DNA of 64,000 nt. Source: JAAELZ01 sp965237995 (GTDB taxonomy: Bacteria > Pseudomonadota > Gammaproteobacteria > Arenicellales > Poriferihabitantaceae). A model generated the notes under the pieces. The model searched no databases. It was not told the origin of the DNA and was given only the letters and a program-made list of their open reading frames with translations. Location: assembly GCA_965237995.1 (NCBI GenBank), contig CBDEGO010000003.1, positions 817,090 through 881,089 of the forward strand, read 5' to 3'. Made by a program: the position numbers and the translations under genes. The first letter of the stretch is position 1, and every line of letters starts with the position of its first letter. Positions 59,216-64,000 of the stretch are shown in pieces.

Positions 59216-60316
59216 TTACGCAGCTTTAGATATATACAAATTGTTAAATTGTATTACTAGTTGTTCGCTCAATAACTGCGGGTTGAGCTGTTCAACGTCA
59301 TGTCGTTTATATTCAGACAAAGCATCATAAAATCGATATAGATCCGCTGCTTTAACCGACCCCAACCAAGTTTGCAATTGAGGATGCTTGCTCAGTAAGC
59401 TAATCGACCTCGAAGCAGTTTGCGCATTTGAGTTTAGGTGACTACTGAGTGCCGTATTTTTTATAATTGATTGCAACCAAGTAATCACCTGCACTGGGCT
59501 AGCTAATTTTGCCAATTGATCGCTTGTTTCTATCTCGTTACTTTGCTTGTTGATAAGTTTTTCAAATAACGTCAATGTAGTATCAAACTGATTTAGGTTT
59601 CCGTCAGTAAGCAAAGCAAGTGCTGCCAGCGGTGCCCCTGCCGTCAAACTTAAGGCTTGTTGTAAACTGTCTGCTGGAAAGCTTGATTGCTGCTCTAACC
59701 ATGTTATCGAGTTGCTTGTACTTGGCGCACTCAGCGCGAAAGGTACACAGCGACTACGAATTGTAATGGGTAGCAACGCGGGTTCACTACTCACTAGCAT
59801 TAATATGGTGTTTTCGGGCGGCTCTTCGAGTAATTTAAGCAACGCGTTAGCGGCATTTATGTTCATACTCTCCGCCGGCGCAATGATCACCACTTTATGC
59901 GATGCACTGTGATGCGATAAGGCCGCATTCGCAATAAGCTCTCGAATTTGATCCACCGATATAATGCGCCTAGGCTTACGCTTCTTCGCTTTGTCAAAAT
60001 CTTCAAGGTAACGCCCTGCGTACGCTTGTATTTTTTCAGGCTGCCCAAGCGCCAGCCGTTCGGCAAACACCAAGTGCAGGTCAGGGTGATTACCCGACTT
60101 CACTAAGCAACAATTATTACATTGCCCGCATGGGGTTTCATTAGGCGACTCGCATAGTAAGTACGCAGCACAGGCCAGTGCAAAATCTAGTTTACCCAAA
60201 CCGGCTTGCCCATTAACTAAGAGGGCGTGAGGCATACGCTCACCAAACTGTTGAAAACGCTGCCAGTCGCTTTGCTGCCAAGCTAAGTGAGTAAACAAAT
60301 TGGCCTCACTCATCAT
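59216..60316 (-). CDS. holB: DNA polymerase III subunit delta' (HolB)
   Basis: A 366-residue clamp-loader subunit (start 60316, or ATG 60313). The AAA+-like region has NGQAGLGKLDFA (near residue 34), zinc-binding cysteines CGQCNNCC (near 60), and sensor-like LLKLLEEPPENTILMLVSSEP with SRC. The C-terminal helical domain pairs with delta and tau/gamma. The start overlaps the tmk stop by 11 bp. Length is a little longer than E. coli (334 aa). Confidence 0.94.
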   Translation of the reverse strand: MMSEANLFTHLAWQQSDWQRFQQFGERMPHALLVNGQAGLGKLDFALACAAYLLCESPNETPCGQCNNCCLVKSGNHPDLHLVFAERLALGQPEKIQAYAGRYLEDFDKAKKRKPRRIISVDQIRELIANAALSHHSASHKVVIIAPAESMNINAANALLKLLEEPPENTILMLVSSEPALLPITIRSRCVPFALSAPSTSNSITWLEQQSSFPADSLQQALSLTAGAPLAALALLTDGNLNQFDTTLTLFEKLINKQSNEIETSDQLAKLASPVQVITWLQSIIKNTALSSHLNSNAQTASRSISLLSKHPQLQTWLGSVKAADLYRFYDALSEYKRHDVEQLNPQLLSEQLVIQFNNLYISKAA

Positions 60317-60947
60317 TTTTATCAGTTATAAATTGTTGTAAGCGATCTTCTATTGTTGCAGTCACCGCAGCGACAGACTGACTCGCATCAATCACTCGAA
60401 AGCGTTCAGGTTCTTGTTGCGCACGGTCTAAGTATATTTGGCGTACTCTTTTCTTGTAGTCTAAGTCTTCCAATTCAAATCGGTCTTTCTCCCCTCGCAT
60501 CGCGACTCGCGACAACCCAACTTCCAGCGGAAGGTCGAGCAGCAAAGTAAGATCTGGTTTTACTTCACTTAGAGTCCATCGCTCTAACTCTTGAATACGC
60601 TCACTGGATAGTGACCGTGCGCCTTGGTAGGCAAAGCTTGCATCGGTAAAGCGGTCACTAATTACCCAAATACCGTTTTGTAGAGCGGGTTGAATAATTT
60701 TCTGATAGTGCTGAGCGCGCGCTGCAAACATCATTAATAATTCAGCATCGGGACAAATATCCATTGTGCCACCATGCAATAAGATATTACGCAATGCTTC
60801 GCCTAGAGGTGTACCCCCAGGTTCACGCGTAACAATAAATTCATTGCCTTGCTTGGCTAACCAGCTAGATACCGTCGTAATTTGTGTAGACTTGCCCGCA
60901 CCATCAGAGCCTTCAACCGACACAAACTGAGCCTTAGCACTAACCAT
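60306..60947 (-). CDS. tmk: Thymidylate kinase
   Basis: A 213-residue dTMP kinase. The P-loop is EGSDGAGKSTQ (near residue 12), the DR(Y/F/H) motif appears as DRFTDASFAYQGA (near 99) and the lid region is RGEKDRFELEDLDYKKRVRQIYL. It makes dTDP. It overlaps mltG and holB, so is translationally coupled to both. Length is normal. Confidence 0.96.
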   Translation of the reverse strand: MVSAKAQFVSVEGSDGAGKSTQITTVSSWLAKQGNEFIVTREPGGTPLGEALRNILLHGGTMDICPDAELLMMFAARAQHYQKIIQPALQNGIWVISDRFTDASFAYQGARSLSSERIQELERWTLSEVKPDLTLLLDLPLEVGLSRVAMRGEKDRFELEDLDYKKRVRQIYLDRAQQEPERFRVIDASQSVAAVTATIEDRLQQFITDKNDE

Positions 60948-62089
60948 TATCCACGTTTCTTTCGGTTGATATGATATTGACGCACCGCCGCATTATGCTG
61001 CTTGAGCGTTTCGGAAAAATAATGCCCGCCATCCCCGTCACCTCTAGCAACAAAATAAAGAGCCTTAGTCTTATCTGGATTGACAGCGGCATCAAGCGCG
61101 GCTTCACCCGGCAAACAGATAGGGCCGGGCGGCAACCCGGAGCGCGTATAAGTGTTGTACGGTGTATCGGTCTTTAAATGCTTGCGAGTAATGTTTCCGG
61201 TATAGGTATCACCAATGCCATAAATGACGGTTGGGTCTGTTTGCAGTCGCATTCCAATATTCAAACGATTGGTAAACACACCGGATATCAGTGGTCGTTC
61301 ATCGGCTTGTGCGGTTTCTTTTTCAATAATTGAGGCCATGATTAACGCTTCATAAGCACTCGTATGGGGTTGATCTGGAGCTCTGCCTGCCCATGCTTTA
61401 TCTAGTTTTTGTTCCATTAGCGCATAGGCGCGTCGCAAGATACTAATGTCTGATTCGCCCGGTTTAAATTGATACGTGTCTGGATAAAATAAACCTTCTG
61501 GTTCGACATCCCGATCAAATAATTGCTGCATCAGCGCTTTGCCAGATAAGCCGTTCAACTCTTGAACGAGCCTAGTTTCTTCTCGCAACGCCGCTAACAA
61601 TTGCTTAAATGTACTCCCCTGCACGAACCGCAAACGATGGGTAATCTGCCCTTTACCAGACGTCACTTGTTGCAATATTGCCCGCAAGCTAAGGCCGTCT
61701 GCTAACTGGTATTGGCCTGTATGCAAACTCCCCGCTAAGCCTTCTTGTCTAGCAAGCAATTGAAAGGTATAGGGCTCTTGAATAACTCCGATCGAGACTA
61801 ACTTCTTAGCGAAGCTTGCAAAAGATTGACCTGATTTAATAGTAAAAATCTGGTTATTAAACTGACGCGGTTGACTAATATTATCTTGATAATAAAAATA
61901 CAGCGCGCCAAAAAATACGACACCAATCAATAAGCAGCTAAACGCTAGCTTAGCAAAAAGCCATTTAATAGAGTTTTTACGAAGCGGTCTGGATGGCTTA
62001 TTTTTTGTTGATTTAGAAGTTTCCTGCGAAGTAGTCTCACCTGCAGCTTGAGAGCCTGAAGGATCAGTTTGCTGGTCACCCGGCATCAA
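60947..62089 (-). CDS. mltG: Endolytic transglycosylase MltG
   Basis: A 380-residue inner-membrane protein: a cytoplasmic N-terminus rich in Gln/Thr/Lys, one transmembrane helix near residues 47-68 (AFSCLLIGVVFFGALYFYY), a LysM-like region, and the catalytic YceG domain. The active-site Glu lies in ALIMASIIEKETAQADER (near 257), and PTVIYGIGDTYTGN and DTPYNTYTRSGLPPGPICLPG follow. It cleaves nascent glycan strands and terminates their growth. The aminodeoxychorismate lyase gene pabC often found between fabF and mltG is absent here. Confidence 0.94.
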   Translation of the reverse strand: MMPGDQQTDPSGSQAAGETTSQETSKSTKNKPSRPLRKNSIKWLFAKLAFSCLLIGVVFFGALYFYYQDNISQPRQFNNQIFTIKSGQSFASFAKKLVSIGVIQEPYTFQLLARQEGLAGSLHTGQYQLADGLSLRAILQQVTSGKGQITHRLRFVQGSTFKQLLAALREETRLVQELNGLSGKALMQQLFDRDVEPEGLFYPDTYQFKPGESDISILRRAYALMEQKLDKAWAGRAPDQPHTSAYEALIMASIIEKETAQADERPLISGVFTNRLNIGMRLQTDPTVIYGIGDTYTGNITRKHLKTDTPYNTYTRSGLPPGPICLPGEAALDAAVNPDKTKALYFVARGDGDGGHYFSETLKQHNAAVRQYHINRKKRG

Positions 62090-62091
62090 AC

Positions 62092-63330
62092 CTAAACTTG
62101 CTTAAATGCCAAAGTACCGTTAGTGCCACCAAACCCAAATGAATTCGATAAGGCCGCGCGCACCTGACTATCTCGGCCAACGTTAGGCACATAGTCTAAG
62201 TCACACTCAGGGTCGGGTTGGTGTAAATTGATAGTCGGTGGTATGGTTTGTTTATAAATTGACATCACAGTCGCGACTGCTTCAACACCCCCTGCTGCAC
62301 CTAAAAGATGGCCTATCATTGATTTAATCGAACTGACCGCTATACGTTTTGCATCTGCTCCAAAAGCCGCCTTGACCGCCATGGTTTCGGCAATGTCTCC
62401 TTGTGGGGTAGAGGTACCATGCGCGTTTAAGTAGTCAACATCACCCGTGTTTAGGCCCGCGTGTCGCAACGCATTAAGCATACAACGCGCTGCACCTTGC
62501 CCTCCAGGAGCAGGGCTAGTCATGTGATAAGCGTCTCCGCTCATACCAAAGCCAGCTAATTCAGCGTATATGGTTGCGCCGCGCGCTTTGGCATGTTCAT
62601 ACTCTTCTAATACTAGAACGCCTGCACCTTCGCCCATTACAAATCCATCACGTCTACTATCCCAAGGGCAACTCGCTTCAGTCGGGGTATCTCCTCGCTT
62701 ACTCAGGGCTTTAGCGGAGCCAAAACCAGCGATTGAGGTTGGTGTGATAGTCGCTTCAGCGCCGCCAGCTATCATAACGTCAGCATCGCCGTATTCAATC
62801 AAACGACTCGCCTCACCAATAGCGTGCGTTCCTGTTGAACAAGCAGTCACCATGGATAAATTAGGCCCCTTTAGGCCATATTTAATAGATAAATTCCCTG
62901 AGATCATGTTAATGATCGCCATCGGAATATAAAAAGGGGATACCCGCCGTGGGCCACGTTCGTTGTAGGTAGTGGTCGTTGCTTCGATCGTGCTCATACC
63001 TCCTATACCTGCTCCGATATAGACGCCGATTTGCTCTGCATTAGCTTCGGTTACTTCAAGGCCTGAGTGTTCTATCGCTTCAATACCCGCAACCATTCCA
63101 AACTGAATGAAGCGGTCCATTTTTCTAACTTCCTTGGCATCAATGCAGGTAGTTGGGTCGAAATCTTTCACTTCACCAGCAACGGTACAGGCAAACCCTT
63201 CTGGATCGAATTGGCTGATACGCCCAAGACCTGACTTCCCTTGCATTAACGCAGACCAAGTCTGTTCTAGATCATTACCAATCGGCGACACTGCACCAAG
63301 ACCTGTCACCACCACACGACGTTTACTCAT
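62092..63330 (-). CDS. fabF: 3-oxoacyl-ACP synthase II (FabF)
   Basis: A 412-residue thiolase-fold condensing enzyme. The catalytic Cys is in VTACSTGTHAIGEA (near residue 164), His in NAHGTSTPQGD (near 304), Lys and His in SIKSMIGHLLGAAGG (near 336-341). The C-terminal SNSFGFGGTNGTLAFK closes the family pattern. It elongates acyl-ACP in type II fatty acid synthesis. The Rho-independent hairpin between acpP and fabF separates the two transcripts partly. Confidence 0.98.
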   Translation of the reverse strand: MSKRRVVVTGLGAVSPIGNDLEQTWSALMQGKSGLGRISQFDPEGFACTVAGEVKDFDPTTCIDAKEVRKMDRFIQFGMVAGIEAIEHSGLEVTEANAEQIGVYIGAGIGGMSTIEATTTTYNERGPRRVSPFYIPMAIINMISGNLSIKYGLKGPNLSMVTACSTGTHAIGEASRLIEYGDADVMIAGGAEATITPTSIAGFGSAKALSKRGDTPTEASCPWDSRRDGFVMGEGAGVLVLEEYEHAKARGATIYAELAGFGMSGDAYHMTSPAPGGQGAARCMLNALRHAGLNTGDVDYLNAHGTSTPQGDIAETMAVKAAFGADAKRIAVSSIKSMIGHLLGAAGGVEAVATVMSIYKQTIPPTINLHQPDPECDLDYVPNVGRDSQVRAALSNSFGFGGTNGTLAFKQV

Positions 63331-63468
63331 AATGCTTGTGAGATATAAATTAAACTACTGAACGAGAAGGCAAAACCAAGGAACACTAGCTCTTGTACGC
63401 TATTCATCGACTTTATGTAAGCAAGCTAGTCTTTTGAACCTATACAGACTTTAGACAAAACGTTCGTT

Positions 63469-63506
63469 AAAAATAAAAAGGCCGCACCCTTTTTGAGGGA
63501 ACGGCC
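63469..63506 (-). terminator. Terminator/attenuator between acpP and fabF
   Basis: On the minus strand GGCCG...CGGCC forms the base of a hairpin with CCCT/AGGG above it and a CAAAA loop, followed by TTTTTATTTTT. It lies about 45 bp after acpP. Partial read-through would give high AcpP and lower FabF, as known in other bacteria. Confidence 0.85.
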
Positions 63507-63552
63507 CGCAGCCGTATCAATGACCGGCTAGCACATTACCCGCTGGAGGTAA

Positions 63553-63792
63553 CTACGCGCTCATTTGCCCGTTAATATAGTCTACGGCATCTTTAACAGT
63601 CGCAATAGTTTCCGCTTTATCGTCTGGGATTTCCATATCGAATTCTTCTTCTAAGGCCATCACCAACTCGACCGTGTCTAGTGAATCAGCGCCTAAGTCA
63701 TCAACAAATGAAACTTCGGCTGTCACTTGGTCTTCGTTTGCTCCAAGTTGCTCAACTACAATTTTTTTTACTCTTTCTTCGATACTACTCAT
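63553..63792 (-). CDS. acpP: Acyl carrier protein
   Basis: A 79-residue acidic helix bundle starting at 63792 (MSSIEERVKKIVVEQLG); an upstream in-frame start at 63831 would add residues lacking in the family. The phosphopantetheine Ser37 is in GADSLDTVEL. It carries acyl chains in fatty acid synthesis. It is preceded by an AGGTTAAAACC segment with a purine-rich site. The gene order fabG-acpP-fabF is standard. Confidence 0.98.
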   Translation of the reverse strand: MSSIEERVKKIVVEQLGANEDQVTAEVSFVDDLGADSLDTVELVMALEEEFDMEIPDDKAETIATVKDAVDYINGQMSA

Positions 63793-63965
63793 TAGGGGTT
63801 TTAACCTCCAGTTAAAAATCCTGAACACCAAATACTTTGTTCGGGGTACAGGGAAATATCACGATAATCGACTTCGATCTACTGGCGTGTTTTACTGCAA
63901 ACGCGCTCGGCCAGATTGTAACAAATTTTTAGCATTGTAAAGCAAGTTTATAAATGCCAAACGGA

Positions 63966-64000
63966 TCACCCCATATACATACCGCCGTTCACGTGGATGA
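63966..64000 (-). CDS. fabG: 3-oxoacyl-ACP reductase FabG, C-terminal end (cut by window)
   Basis: The last eleven codons read IHVNGGMYMG-stop on the minus strand, the normal end of FabG, the NADPH-dependent SDR of fatty acid synthesis. The rest lies outside the window. Position upstream of acpP agrees. Confidence 0.85.
   Translation of the reverse strand, partial: IHVNGGMYMG

Noticed and set aside
1..64000. CRISPR arrays, rRNA genes and riboswitches
   Set aside because: No regularly spaced direct repeats, ribosomal RNA sequence or recognisable aptamer cores were seen.

Overview
The window reads as a chromosomal segment of a gammaproteobacterium. The evidence is the core gene order (fabG-acpP-fabF-mltG-tmk-holB-pilZ-tatD, clpA-clpS, the ccmABCDEFGHI cytochrome c maturation block, ssb next to a YajR-like transporter and uvrA) together with HtpX, YggX, MltA and a glutathione-dependent formaldehyde pathway. 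TRAP transport, a DMSO-reductase-family S/N-oxide reductase and osmolyte-type catabolic genes would fit a marine or host-associated lifestyle. I cannot name the genus from sequence alone.

Layout. 1-1230: accessory DNA, with the tail of an IS6-type transposase and a BrnT/CopG-type toxin-antitoxin pair under a palindromic operator. 1440-9490: core genes (tRNA-Ser, htpX, ssb, yajR-like, uvrA, a GMC oxidoreductase and a HlyU-like gene). 9545-12490: an array of minus-strand gene cassettes, each followed by an integron-type attC site; one encodes an ApeA-like HEPN anti-phage protein. 12491-17020: a tRNA-Leu 3' fragment, a tyrosine integrase, a small DNA-binding protein, a replication-initiator-like protein, hairpin-rich DNA and a second tyrosine recombinase, consistent with a decayed integrative element. 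17416-31923: a catabolic region with two broken ends (a frameshifted MBL-fold gene beside a gamma-butyrobetaine hydroxylase tail, and a thiolase tail beside a possible HIT tail). In between lie an enoyl-CoA hydratase, aldehyde dehydrogenase, acyl-CoA ligase, BisC-type molybdoenzyme, a complete TRAP transporter, a GcvT-like protein and two LysR regulators. 32194-33971: an AbiE-type toxin-antitoxin operon with paired palindromic operators. 34381-36980: a second minus-strand cassette cluster (SDR, GNAT, ABM monooxygenase, Sel1 repeats). 37225-64000: core genome, including the ccm operon, agmatinase-like, mltA, clpSA, Fe-S assembly, yggX, formaldehyde detoxification, then tatD through fabG.

Most notable. 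Complete attC-bearing gene cassettes occur at three separated chromosomal places, all on the minus strand, and no integron integrase lies in the window. One is a solitary cassette inserted at the stop codon of fghA, with recognisable G/TT recombination points at both ends. This suggests mobilisation of cassettes by an integrase acting in trans into secondary sites. The array at 9.5-12.5 kb is cut by the tRNA-Leu fragment of the adjacent tyrosine-integrase element, so two mobility systems meet at that point. All functional calls rest on reading translated sequence and motifs; no database search was possible.
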